From Membranipora membranacea (lineage: Eukaryota; Bryozoa; Gymnolaemata; Cheilostomatida; Membraniporidae), in NCBI GenBank assembly GCA_914767715.1, contig OU612070.1, positions 25,038,025 to 25,102,024 on the forward strand: a stretch of DNA of 64,000 bases, given 5' to 3'. A model generated the notes under the pieces. The model did no database searches and was not told the origin of the DNA. It was given only the letters and a program-made list of their open reading frames with translations. Of the stretch, positions 48,573-59,900 are shown piece after piece (the stretch's first letter is position 1; every line of letters begins with the position of its first letter). The position numbers were made by a program, and so were the translations under genes.

Positions 48573-51500
48573 AAGTTTTGTCAAATTAAATTCACCCATG
48601 GTTCACCTCATTGGTATCAAAAACAACTTTCAGAACAAAGTATATCATCAAGTTTGCTAAATGCAGTTATTATTAACAATATTATTGAGCTTTCTACTGT
48701 TTTGAGTACCAATCATGGCATTTTGTGTAAGGATTTTCAGGGGATAATTTGAGGTATAATCGGTGTTCGGCATTTCTCAAGGCTTCCAGAGGTGTCCAGA
48801 ATTTGAGCAAAATATTACAAATAGGTTTTGTTCTTTTCATATACTATGGTGATGACAATGGTGTATGGTGAAGAACCTATACATCAACACTTTTGTCAAG
48901 ACGTATCAGCATCGTAGTATATGCATCTTTCAAACATCACTTTTATCAATTACTCTGCATACATACATACTCTTACTGGCAGATAAATAGCAGAGTATTA
49001 ATAAAAGTGATGGTGATACAGGCGGAATAATATCTAATACATCAATGTATATATGCAGTGGCCATTGTTGGAGAAAATATTCACCAAATTGGTGATTTTA
49101 TACTCAAACAATGATTGTTCCATTTGTAGGAAGTTAAGCTCACAACTCAGTTCCTAACACCCTACTGATCTTATGCTTTATAACATTGCTTCCATTATTA
49201 TACACAAGTTAAATTCATTTTTAGAGAGTAAACCGTAGACATAATATACATAGTATATATTATAGTGTATTAAGTCTATGGGGTAAACTAATCTTGGATT
49301 TTGTATGGATTCAATTCCTCACAGCAACCATAGGTTATGCCCTCCAAGACTACTCTAGGTGGAGTCAATTCTGAGTAGTAATACAATGTTCCTCTTGTTA
49401 ATTGAGATTAACTGGGACAATGAAGAAGACATAAGATCACTAGGGTGTGTGGTGAGATGTTGCCTTGTCACTTGGCCTGCTGATGTTTTGCTTTCTTTGT
49501 GGAAAAAAACAGATCACCATTGGGCTGTGTGACAAGGCTAGGCGAGTTCATATATTACCCCTGAATAAGTGTATATACGGCCGTATCCTTTAGCAGATAC
49601 ACCCACCTACATCCCAGTAAATATGTTGTTTTAGACATCTTGTTAAATCACGTAACCCGAACACTAAGATTATATAAAGCAGCTGTCCAGGTTCTTCTAG
49701 GTTCACAGGTAATTGGGTTAGGTAGAAGGAAACGAATCTCAAATGAGTAGGTAAAACTTTCAAGAATCACTAAAGGCAATTATGAATTTTTTATAATATT
49801 GTGACATCAACCCTCAAGATCGTGACATATCATATGTGGAAATCAATAATCAAGAAAACTAACCTGCTGTCTGCTAGCATTGTCATGTGGCTACGTTTTT
49901 TATTTTGGAGACCCCAAAATAAAAAAAGTAACCACGGGACATGACAAGCTTCCTGCTACCTGACTCCTAACCTGAACAACTTAGAGGAACGAACTGTAGA
50001 GTTACTTGATATTCGTGTCAGTTTAACGTGACTTAAAAGGTGCCTTTTATCTTGTATGTTCACCGATTCCGGGATGGTTTCAATCAGAATATGGAAAAAC
50101 TCAACATAACTGACATATATCCACAATTTAGCCGTACTACACTCAATATATATAGCCTGGCTAAATTTCTGATTGAAATCATCCCTGGTATTTTGGTGTA
50201 TCTTAATAAGTATACCACTATGTTATATTGTAGAGCATACCAGAGGCAGAAAGGGGAGGGAGCAGAACAAGTCTCTGGATTACTAAATATTACATTAAGT
50301 TGATTATAGTTTAAGCTAATTTTATTAAGTTGATTATATTATATTATACATAGGGATGTAATAACCTGACCAATGAATATTATTTTTACGTGAGTTCTCT
50401 CAATATACATTCCCTTTTTTGAATAAAAACTCACCATCAAACGTATCACGTTGTGTCTTTGCCTTTGTTCACATCGATTCCAAAATAGGCCCATTGGCAG
50501 TCATAAATTCCAGCATGAAGCGTTGGTACCATTGAATCCCTCAAAAAAATTCAAGCAAATACATGATTACGTCAACCAATGGAGGGAAAGTAACACAATA
50601 GGTTTGGGAAATCCCATAGACTTAATAATATTATTATTATAATTGTGAAGTCTATGGGAAACCCTTATTACAGGCTTACTCACACGGACATGGGGGTAAA
50701 AATAAAGCAGCCTGTCAGCATCAGGATTGATACACTGAGAATATGCAAGGCTTGGCACAAACAATTATAGTTAGTCACATGTGTGTAGTTAGGTCACACC
50801 AAACGTGTCTTGACAAGCTTTGTTGTTAGGGTTGTTGTTGGGTTCTTCCCCCCCCCCCCTTCATCAACATGACTTGTCAAGACAGGCAAGTCACACCGAA
50901 CAGATCACAAAATGTCCATCTCAACTATGCTAGGGAAAACTTTGTGATATGCAATATGAGTTGCGCATCATACGAGACCATGTCTATGTCAACTACAACT
51001 CCACCTACAAAAGAGAACAAAGCTTGTATATAGGATTAAACATGTTTCTTAAATGTAGTTAAATTGGACGAGCTAGTAGTACTTAATTTGTTATTGGTAA
51101 GGGATTGATTCTGAAGGGCTGACAGATCTGAGGGTATATTGATAAGTCTCCTTAATCTAGATGTAAAGCTCTGATTCTAGTGTAGGGCCAGATTTTGCCA
51201 CACTTTTGAACTTATCTCCTTGATTCTTTGGGCTTTTCACTCTGCAGGTTTTACATTAGGTTAAGTACATGCGATTCATCACAGTATACATGATTCCAAT
51301 TCAAGGTGTCTATGGATACAATGCAGTTACTTAATAACATACAATAATACTGATCTCAAAACACAACCTACGAAAACTGGCACAAACTCCTCAGCTCCTT
51401 CTCCCATTCTAAGTGGAATTCTGTACAAAGCACAACTTGCCTGCATCCAGTTTAATGTTCTCATGAGAAATTTTTGAGGAAACTGAGTGAGAGTTGTTCT

Positions 51501-53175
51501 CTCAACATCAATGAGAACTTAACTCCTGAGTTTACATTTGGTCATTTACAAGGAACTGAGTACGAGTTGTTCCCTCAACATCAATGAGAACATAACTCTC
51601 ACCATTTCTACCTACTTTTAATCAAGCTTGCTGCTGACAGATTAATCGGGGAGTCGTTAGTTTAATCAGGAATTAATTAGTCAGGGAGAGTGGTAAGATC
51701 TGTTGTATAGTGTTATTGGGAGTAAAGTACAGACAAGGCAATAAAAGAAGATCCCCCTAGTGACATATTTGTACTTGAGCACAACGTGTATGTTCCTATG
51801 GCAAGATCAAATGGAATTCTCATTCACCTGGTTTCATACAGAATTGTTTTATGACATTTATGAACTGTTTGTTCAGTCTTTGGTATCTCATCATGTCTTC
51901 TCAAGCTTGCCTTTGTTCATGTGGTAGGTTCAGAGCTCTCATTCATCAGTGCGTCACTAGGGATAGGATTGACATTGGTGTTAGTAGGCCCGTGACTCAA
52001 CTAACAAACAGCAGTATTAAATGAAAAACACTAAGGAATGTTCTGCGGCACACATTGGTAAGGAGAGAGTTACGCGGACGATATGTTGAGAGTACTCCGC
52101 CCATAAATGATATTGGTTACCTTTCTTAAGTCATCTTATGTTAATTAGGAGCGTTTCAATTCCTGACATGAAATGCAAAAAATTTTTGTTGAACTTAATT
52201 CTTTTCCTCTTTAAAAGTCCTAGCCATATATATTACCGTTGACACCTTATCCCTTTTTGGTGGATGGGACTCACCCTATCATATCGTCTGTAGATGAGTT
52301 ATTTTTAGATCCATTGCAAGAATACTGTTTGACACCATAATACCTCTCATCTCCAAATAGGGCCAAACAAAATATTGGAAATTACTTATGTTCTTGGTCG
52401 TGTTGGTCCTTGCCCATGTATTGTTCAATATGCCCATACACTCATAGGAACAATGTGACATATCTTCATCTCTCTTAGTCGTGCTGTAGATGCATACTGA
52501 ATCTCCCAATTGGAAAGCCTGCAAACAGGTGAACATTGATTTAACTGTCAGTAACCATGAGCACTCAGTTCATCTGCTATCATCCTAATTATCACGTAAA
52601 CAATACAATTGTACAAAACAAGTCTATTCTACCATACACGAGCACAAAGTGAAAATGGTTTAAGCTAATCCATCATCGCGTGACAACACTTGTTCTCGGT
52701 TTCAATGACGGTGACGGAAAAATGAGGAAGAAAGTTCAGTAGACAAGACAAGACATGCAACAATAAAGTGGGCTTGTACTCGGTTGGTTTTAATGGAAGT
52801 TCAATCATTTTAATGGTATCATCATAAGCTCAGCTATAAATGAATGGCAGATAATCAGAACCAGGAGACACTATCTTCACGCATGGTTTGTTACTCAACA
52901 GAGCAGCGGTTTGTAATTGTCGGTTTTAGACGAAGGCTGTGGCGAAGTTGGGTTCTCATCAAGATGGCAGGATATAAGGCAGTCCACTCACCATGAAAGT
53001 CAGTAGACAAGTGCCCATGTGAAGTCTCTTCAAGGTCACGGTCAAGTCAGTCTCTGTCATATATAGGTCAGGGTAGGATGGTACTCCTAAGTAGTATGAA
53101 CAGAGAAGACAACTCCAAGATACATGTACAAAGTACATGTATGACAACATGACAACAAACCTTATGATAAGACTA
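48573..53175. other. Intergenic with short repeats, no gene supported
   Basis: Features seen: inverted repeats near 49,229-49,283 and 50,605-50,661 that both carry 'catagacttaata'; arms at 50,071-50,090 and 50,166-50,185 ('gggatggtttcaatcagaa') bracketing about 75 bp; a direct duplication at 51,478-51,600 ('gagttgttc.ctcaacatca'). A minus-strand open stretch at 52,279-52,513 has an acceptor- and donor-like border, but its frame stops just before the donor. A C-homopolymer lies near 50,850. Confidence 0.5.
49881..49946. repeat. 66-bp fold-back
   Basis: 'TGTCATGTGGCTACG' plus a T-run and TTTTGG faces CCAAAATA, an A-run and 'GTAACCACGGGACATGACA' around a short loop. The size is close to the 64- and 68-bp palindromic insertions at 55,324 and 26,883, but the sequence is unrelated and I see no convincing flanking duplication. 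Confidence 0.6.
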
Positions 53176-53177
53176 TT

Positions 53178-53308
53178 CCACATGCCCTTACTATTATAAG
53201 GGTTTTTTGACACATACTCTGTAACCCTAACAGGGTTAAGAGACTTCACATGCCCTTTCTTTGAGAAAGGGATGTTTACTCATACTCTGTGGCCCACCAT
53301 CAGGGTTA
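53178..53308. repeat. Tandem ~65-bp duplication with internal hairpins
   Basis: Two units start at 53,178 and 53,247, each with 'cacatgccctt', a small hairpin (cccttac..ataaggg and ccctttc..gaaaggg), 'catactctgt' and 'cagggtta'. The hairpin loops differ while the stems are kept. Confidence 0.65.
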
Positions 53309-53559
53309 GCACACAACAACAGGAACCACCAACAAATGTCAGCAATCACACAAGCAGCAACGAAAAAACAGATAGGATGTCAACTTTGAAATAAGTACGT
53401 TTCCATACAAGGTGAAACCAGCTCTTCAATAGGATAGAATTTACAGAGGGAAGTTATCACCGCCAATTACTATCACTACTACCTGAGCTCTGCCTAGGTG
53501 GAGAGCGGTCATCACATAACTTTCTTTTAGTTCGCTCTTTGTACCTTTGGTCTGAGCTC

Positions 53560-54660
53560 CCATTTACTCTACAAACGCAATCTCGGGCTGAGACGCCTTA
53601 ACGCAAACAAAACCTACATATATAAACATTAGTACAATCCTGCTGGTGATGTGACATCTTTTGATATCTGAAACACCGGCCTTCAGGACAGTAACGCGCA
53701 ATATGATCATTTTTATGACATATATAACAGCCAGAATATTGACTACTACTATGACTTTACATACCTCCTTTCACGGTCAGGTAATCATCATGATCACCCC
53801 CACCATCACCATTATAACGATGGTTGTCACTACAAAATCTCTTGCTGTGAGAACCTCGATTAGAATGGTTATAAACATCATGATAAGTATTACTTACACT
53901 ACTCTCATCACTTCTCTCCCGGTGAGGACAACACTTCACTTCACCAACATGCGCCTGTATAACAGTAACATTTGGTACAGCATTGATTGGATCACAGACT
54001 ACACTCGACTCAGTGTGTACTTCATCACTTACGGGTATTTTAGCTGGGACCTGTTTACTCTTTGATAGAGCATAAGTCGGGTCTGATCTATTTAAGGCAT
54101 TCAAAGACTCTTGCCCGGCTAGTCTTGCGTTCAATACTTTATTGATTATGACCCAGTTCAACTCCTCATCAGCGATCATCTCAAACTTCAATTTTGAGTT
54201 GTGCAAACCTCTTACTGCGATTAACAATGCAAATCTCTCTCCGACATTGCCACCAGAGAAATCATATTGCCTACTCAGTCCTTCGACACGCAGAAGATAA
54301 GGGCGTTCATCTTCATTGTCAAGTTGTTGACAGGTAACAAACTTGTCCAACTTAACATACTCAGACTTGTCTTGCTCAAAGTGTTCTCTCAACAAGTCCC
54401 ACACATCTAAGAACTCCAAAGATGTGGAAAACAATCCATGACAGCACTTCACGAGCATCACTGCCCATACACCAGAGCAAAGACGCCAGCTTTGCATCTT
54501 CACCGAAGCGAGGCACCCTCACTTTTTCGGTAACTCTAGAACCACCAGTGCCAGTAGTCACTTCTTCGATGTCATAGCCAAGTTCAATCGACTTCCATTC
54601 TTAAAGCCAGATTAAACTCAACAGACCACCGCTTAAATGACCCATGGACATTGGATGAGT
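53560..54660 (-). pseudogene. Frameshifted gag-like retrotransposon remnant
   Basis: The main frame (minus strand, 54,503-53,757) has the texture of a Ty3/gypsy-type or related gag, with LLREHFEQDKSEY, PYLLRVEGLSRQYDFS and ERFALLIAVRGL. An N-terminal piece in another frame lies at about 54,585-54,420. Continuing past 53,757 in a different frame is a CCHC zinc knuckle, CYICHKNDHIARYC, followed by a second, damaged one (CFRYQKMSHHQQDC, with the second Cys replaced by Tyr). No protease, reverse transcriptase or LTR was found nearby. Several frameshifts make it non-functional as it stands. Confidence 0.75.
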
Positions 54661-54929
54661 CTACAACAAACACAGGTAGACTAGCAAAGATACTAGCCAT
54701 GGCACCAGTGTACCAACCTATATAATAGTTAGCTAAGCTAGGGTATACTCAAGCGACTCAAGTTCAAATTGTATTCAAGACCACAAGACATGTCCTGCCA
54801 CATGTCTCACGACCCCTGTCGCCTGCGACAGTTTTTAGTGCCCGTTCAGAACTGCATTTTTGTAATGGCAGATGCAGATCAGTCTCAAAAGTAAACATCT
54901 TTCCAACATAGTTTAGATTCAGATGGGAG

Positions 54930-55064
54930 ACTTTCTGTAATATGGAAATTACGGGCTGCTGTATGTAAGAATTAAGCCAGATACCTCATTACCGTAATGA
55001 GGTATTTGGCCGTATTCAAAATTAGAACCTCACAAAATTTCCAAATTACAGAAGCAGAGGTAGT
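54930..55064. repeat. Nested inverted repeats
   Basis: Outer arms are 'ctttctgtaatatggaaatt' (54,931-54,950) and 'aaatttccaaattacagaag' (55,036-55,055). Inside sits a 35-bp palindrome, GCCAGATACCTCATTA-CCG-TAATGAGGTATTTGGC, at 54,976-55,010. It looks like a short MITE with a second palindrome inside it. Confidence 0.6.
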
Positions 55065-55315
55065 TGTGTATAACCTTTGAGATAGGAAAGGCCTCGATCA
55101 CTATTATTATAAGGCACTCAACCACTCACAGTCACGCAGACACTAGTCTAACATTCACTAGTAGCTTGTCAAGACATGCTTATTCATATCTACGTATCTA
55201 TCAACACAACTGAGCTGCAGCACAAGAAGGCCTGCATTGCTGCTGCACTCATCAGTCAGGGAGAATAGTAAGTATGTATTATGTATGTATAGGCAGGGGA
55301 GAATGGTTGAATGGT

Positions 55316-55395
55316 ATCTGGACCATAGGACTGCCGCAGTTCCTGATTTTGGGCTTGCCCAAAATCAGGAACTGCGGCAGTCCTATGATCTGGAC
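55316..55395. mobile_element. 64-bp perfect palindromic insertion with 8-bp target duplication
   Basis: Arms at 55,324-55,354 and 55,357-55,387 are perfect 31-nt inverted repeats (CATAGGACTGCCGCAGTTCC, then TGATTTTGGGC) around a 2-nt loop. An exact 8-bp direct repeat 'atctggac' lies at 55,316-55,323 and 55,388-55,395. The perfection of the arms argues for a recent origin. Confidence 0.9.
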
Positions 55396-56780
55396 TAGTT
55401 GAAAGTATGCTCATGTCAATCATGTGTCAAGTTTACTTCCTTGCTGCTGATATTAACTTTATTTATAACTTATATATGTACTGTACACTGTACTGTAACA
55501 TGTACCTGTGCCGGATTGGCGAGAATGTGTGACTGAAATCGACTTTCTTGCTCCTTTGCCAAAAAAACATCTGCAGTAAGAAAATTCTACTTCTCATTGG
55601 TTTGATTCACTACTAAGCTTATGTACCAGGCTGGTTTTAGTCTTTAGAACAGGGTGGGAGGCATGGCTGTCCAATAGAGAACCAGAAAATCAAAAGCCTC
55701 CTGATTGGTCTATTATTTTGTAAAAGCAAATGGGAGTTACTTACCTTCTAATTGGGATGGGATAACCCAGACCACCTACTGCAGAGTCGACATATTGACC
55801 TCTCCAGATATTTAGAAAACAAAGTTTTCTCAAACAAGCTAGGAGTAACAACATACAAACCGGTCATACTCATACTAAACAAAATCTTTTTTGATTCTTA
55901 ATTCAGAAGGGAATGTTTCTTTTTCCGCATGACAAGCCTTATCACAGCGTTCTAGCATACTATACTACTTTTATTGTCATCAACAACTAATCATTCTCAA
56001 AGTTGTTCATGTGTTATTGCAACACCTCCACCGTGTAGGTGATAAAATTAAATCAATCAGTGTGACAAAAACACAAATGGCAAAAAAAAGGAGTAAAACA
56101 GAATGTCAGCAGAATGTTGGACGATCGCCAATGAATTAAATAAATGTTGCAATAGTCTCATCTTAAAAAGTAATATGTAAATGTAATGCAATGCAGCAGG
56201 AAGGTTATTGAATTTAGAGTCAAAATGGTTGATTTTGTAACTGTTAATTCACACAAAAATGATTAGCGCTTTCCGCTATCACTCTAGCGGTTCTGTTCAC
56301 ATAAATCATTAGGCTTTGGCAGCAATGTTTTATTCGTAAAATTAGCCAATAAAATTATCGAATTAAAGTATTATGGTTGGTTGACATTTTATATTAATAT
56401 CATCATAACTAAAAGACCTAGGCTCCCAGCTTTTTATATGCCTCGGACAAAATCAGACCACAGGGCAAGTGTGATATGATTAACAACTGGCTTTCATTGG
56501 TAAAAGTAAATGCACATTTTATAAAACTATCTACATTTGATTGACTGCCGTAATCATTTCGAGAAATTAGGATTCAAAAACATAAAAAGAAAATAAAAGA
56601 GATAATTGTAGGTTGTGAAAAACAAATTCAATTAAATGTGTATGTATAATATTAAATGTGTATGTATAATATTAAATGTGTATGTATAATATTAAATGTG
56701 TATTACACAGAACATCTTTGGCAGTATTCAATCCGCTTCATTCTCGTCAGTGGAACAATAAGAATTTTGAAACTGGATGA
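55396..56780. other. Intergenic between the gag remnant and the transporter gene
   Basis: No coding sequence supported. AT-rich, with one tandem array (56,631-56,703). Confidence 0.5.
56631..56703. repeat. 20-bp tandem repeat, 3.65 copies
   Basis: Unit 'attaaatgtgtatgtataat', copies identical to each other. There are no spacers, so this is a minisatellite and not a CRISPR array. Confidence 0.95.
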
Positions 56781-56783
56781 GGT

Positions 56784-56789
56784 TTTATT
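56784..56789 (-). terminator. Candidate polyadenylation signal of the SLC18B1-like gene
   Basis: AATAAA on the minus strand, about 210 bp beyond the stop codon at 56,997-56,999. If used, the 3'UTR would contain the two ultra-short palindromes at 56,885-56,959. Confidence 0.45.
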
Positions 56790-56884
56790 TGGCACATTTA
56801 GGTTATTTCCCTGAGTTTGAAGTTGCTTCCCCTCCTAGAAGTGGATTCCGACATTAGAAAAGAGACTTGCAGCCCAGAGGCAAC

Positions 56885-56911
56885 CAGGGAGTTTGGGATG
56901 TAAACTCCCTG
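56885..56911. mobile_element. 27-bp palindromic insertion with 7-bp target duplication
   Basis: Arms CAGGGAGTTT and AAACTCCCTG flank a 7-nt loop. 'aggcaac' is directly repeated at 56,878-56,884 and 56,912-56,918. Termini of the CARGG type recall hAT ends, but the element is too small to carry more than its tips. Confidence 0.7.
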
Positions 56912-56938
56912 AGGCAACTAAGATAACAGTTGTTATAG

Positions 56939-56959
56939 CAAGGAGTAACTTACTCCTTG
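56939..56959. mobile_element. 21-bp palindromic insertion with imperfect 7-bp duplication
   Basis: CAAGGAGTAA-C-TTACTCCTTG flanked by 'gttatag' (56,932-56,938) and 'gttataa' (56,960-56,966). The same arm sequence, CAAGGAGTAAC, forms the palindrome at 63,204. Confidence 0.65.
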
Positions 56960-56996
56960 GTTATAATAAGGCTCGAGAAACTATAAAAATAAGTGA

Positions 56997-59900
56997 TTAA
57001 TATATGCCCTTGTCCATATCTTTGTATTCAGAATCGGTCTCCGAGTTTGGTGCTAACTTCAATCCTTTCATGCTCCGTATGGCAGCATATACAGCTACTG
57101 GCGTGCTCTAAAAGAAGCACAATCATTATATCAATAAACTGCTCCGGGGTAATACTGTTTCCTATACTGATACTATGATTTATTTCACCTACACATACAC
57201 TAAGAACTTTCTTATCAACTTGCAAGGAAAACTAATACAACTAATTAATCATTATCTGTCATGAGAAAAGTTTTGTCTTGGTTAGAACCAATTTGCCTAG
57301 ATGCCCCAAAGTAATGGGACAGCACCACTAGACCGCATGACAGCGGACTAAGCAAATAAAATTTCACTAAGCTTCACTAAGGTGGGGTTATAGGGTCATC
57401 CGGTCTCATAGGGTTATCAGTTCGAACACCTGGTGTTACCCTACCAAATAGCTGATAAGCAGTGAGGATAAGCTAGATCAAGTTTAATCCAATTGCCTGC
57501 ATTCCGGTTGCTTCCTTGCACTGGTCACGCCGCAGACCAGTGGATCAGGAGCAACTCCAAATGCAGACAAATGGACCAAACATGGTCTAGGATAAACTGA
57601 CTTACTGTAACTAAAACAATGAGTGCACATGTAGTGAGACTCCAGGCAAATCCTATTTGTGTTTCAAAATATCCGGCTATAACCGGCCCAGCCAGTGCTC
57701 CGAGTGAGTTAGAAGAAGCTATAAGACCTGAGATCATACCATACACTCTTGTATCCATCGTGTACCCATTAACACTGAGGAAAAAGAAAATAAACTATTA
57801 TAACAAAGTAACTAGCAAAATTGTATTAGTGTTGATGCTAGGAATAGATTGATTGATTGAGAGATTGCGAGTAAATCGGTCAACGTTAGAATCATAATCT
57901 TTATTCTAGCCTATGAAACGAACAGAGAGCAGAGCTAGACCCTTTATTACAAAGTGAGAGGGTGATTGTAAAAAGTTCTTCGGTCATAGTTCTCTCCACA
58001 CCTTTGATTCCATTTATGCTGGCTGGTTGATGTTGTTGGCAGACCCTCGATATTTGAGTATGTCGACCGAAAGCATTATTTTATTTTCAAAGGTGTTTCT
58101 TATTTACAGTGGCGAATGAGCTACCAAGCCTCACAACCACCCTTCAGTCACAGCCAGTTATGAGATCAGCTTATACCCAGGGCTAGCTTATCTATTGGCA
58201 AGAACGCTAACCCCTTGGCCATATTGACTGACTGCTGGTCAAGAGGTGGAATTTGAGTTATTATAAAAGATATAAAAATAACAAACTAACTCACATTACT
58301 AGATTAACAGCAGCAACATAAGCAGGTAAGAAGGTAGCTGTGTTGGCTAGTCCAGCAAGTCCACAGGCTACACAGGCCACCCACAGCTTACTGTAAACAA
58401 CAACAATAAATATAATAATGTTAGTGTGTCAATATTTGTTTGATTTTGTGAAGCAGTTGTCTGCTCACTAACTATTTATGTTTTTACTCGGTTTGTACAA
58501 GTTTGATCCAGTTATGTCTGGGTTTGTACAAGTTTGATCCAGGTCAGGTCTGGGTTTGAGCGTTTCACTGAATTTACTCATTTTGCTGTTTACCAGGCCT
58601 AGCAATCCACATGGAATGGCTGAAGATTTAGTGTTTACTCTGCTGACTTGACTGCTGCTTGAGACTGTCTGTTCACAAGCCGACTTCAGTCAGGAACACG
58701 TAGTGAGTTGGTGGGTGACCTTTTTTATTTTTAGCAAAAGGCCACATTTTATGCAGGCTCCACACAAAAGGCCTCAACAAATCTCTCACGCATAAATTTG
58801 GAATGTGAGGTGTATTTTGGCTGTGTATATTTTGTACAAACTAAATCAGGATATGTGTCAATCAAAACTGTGGTATGTTGCCAAAAACCTTGACTCCCAT
58901 AAGCTTAAACGAAATTCTTAAATGTTTATTTAATCTTATGAGAAAATAATTTGCACAAAATAATCTTGAGAATCAGGTATGAAAATATTCTTTGCCAAAA
59001 TGTTTTACTCAAACTATTCTTACTCAAAATGATGACCTGTTACTGGAATGTGTAATACAAATTTATACATGAATCAAATGATGAAGTTGCAGCCCGTTGA
59101 TTGATTTTGCAGCAATAATTGATATGAGAAAAAAAATAATTTGCACAAACTGATCTTCAGATTCAGGTATGAAATTAATGCACTAGCTGATGACGTGATT
59201 ATCTTAAACTAGTGCGACGTGATTATCTTAAACTAGTGCGACGGCAATGGCATCACTATGCTAGATAATTAATATCATGCTCTGATTTTAACGACCAGTT
59301 TGTTTGCCCATTAGGTGACATAGCTGAGATTGCAGCATCATATCATTAGTTTCATTAGCTATACTTTTTTCGATAAGCACACATTTGCCGCGTGGCAGCT
59401 AGCTAGGCTGTCAGGGTTGGGCGGGTGTGTGGATGTCCCCCCACCCACCCCTGAAGGCCTGCCCAGGCTACTTGACAGCAGTGGTTTAAATATTATTATC
59501 TTATCTTCTGAAGTCTTTTGACATTAAGTTACAGTTACAATTAATCTAAGTTTCAAGTGTTTGAGCAAAGCAAAATGAAATGTTTCATATAAACTTCTCA
59601 AAGGAGAAGCACTCTGCAAAATTTAAGCCAAAATCCTGCGGCACTTGTAACATGACAACCTTTTGTTACAAATCTGCCTTTCTTGATCAAAATGTAAGTT
59701 TTGCAAAAAGAATAATAACAACTTTAATTTTCTAGAGCGTTGTTATTTCAACATCCAAAAGTTAGGAAAGGATATTTTGGTTCCCTTGATATGCTAACAT
59801 AAAGTGTGAGAACCTAGCTACATGCACAATGCAGAATGGCCAATTTTATGAAATCCAAGCGATGTATATTGTTTTAACATCACTGACTGGCTTGTATGTG

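Noticed and set aside
52279-52536. Minus-strand open stretch bordered by splice-like sites
   Set aside because: The reading frame stops a few bases before the donor and no partner exons are visible.
56631-56703. CRISPR array
   Set aside because: Direct head-to-tail 20-bp units without spacers, in a eukaryotic intergenic region.
57420-57442. 'gttcgaacacc' as a tRNA box B
   Set aside because: No matching box A or cloverleaf around it.
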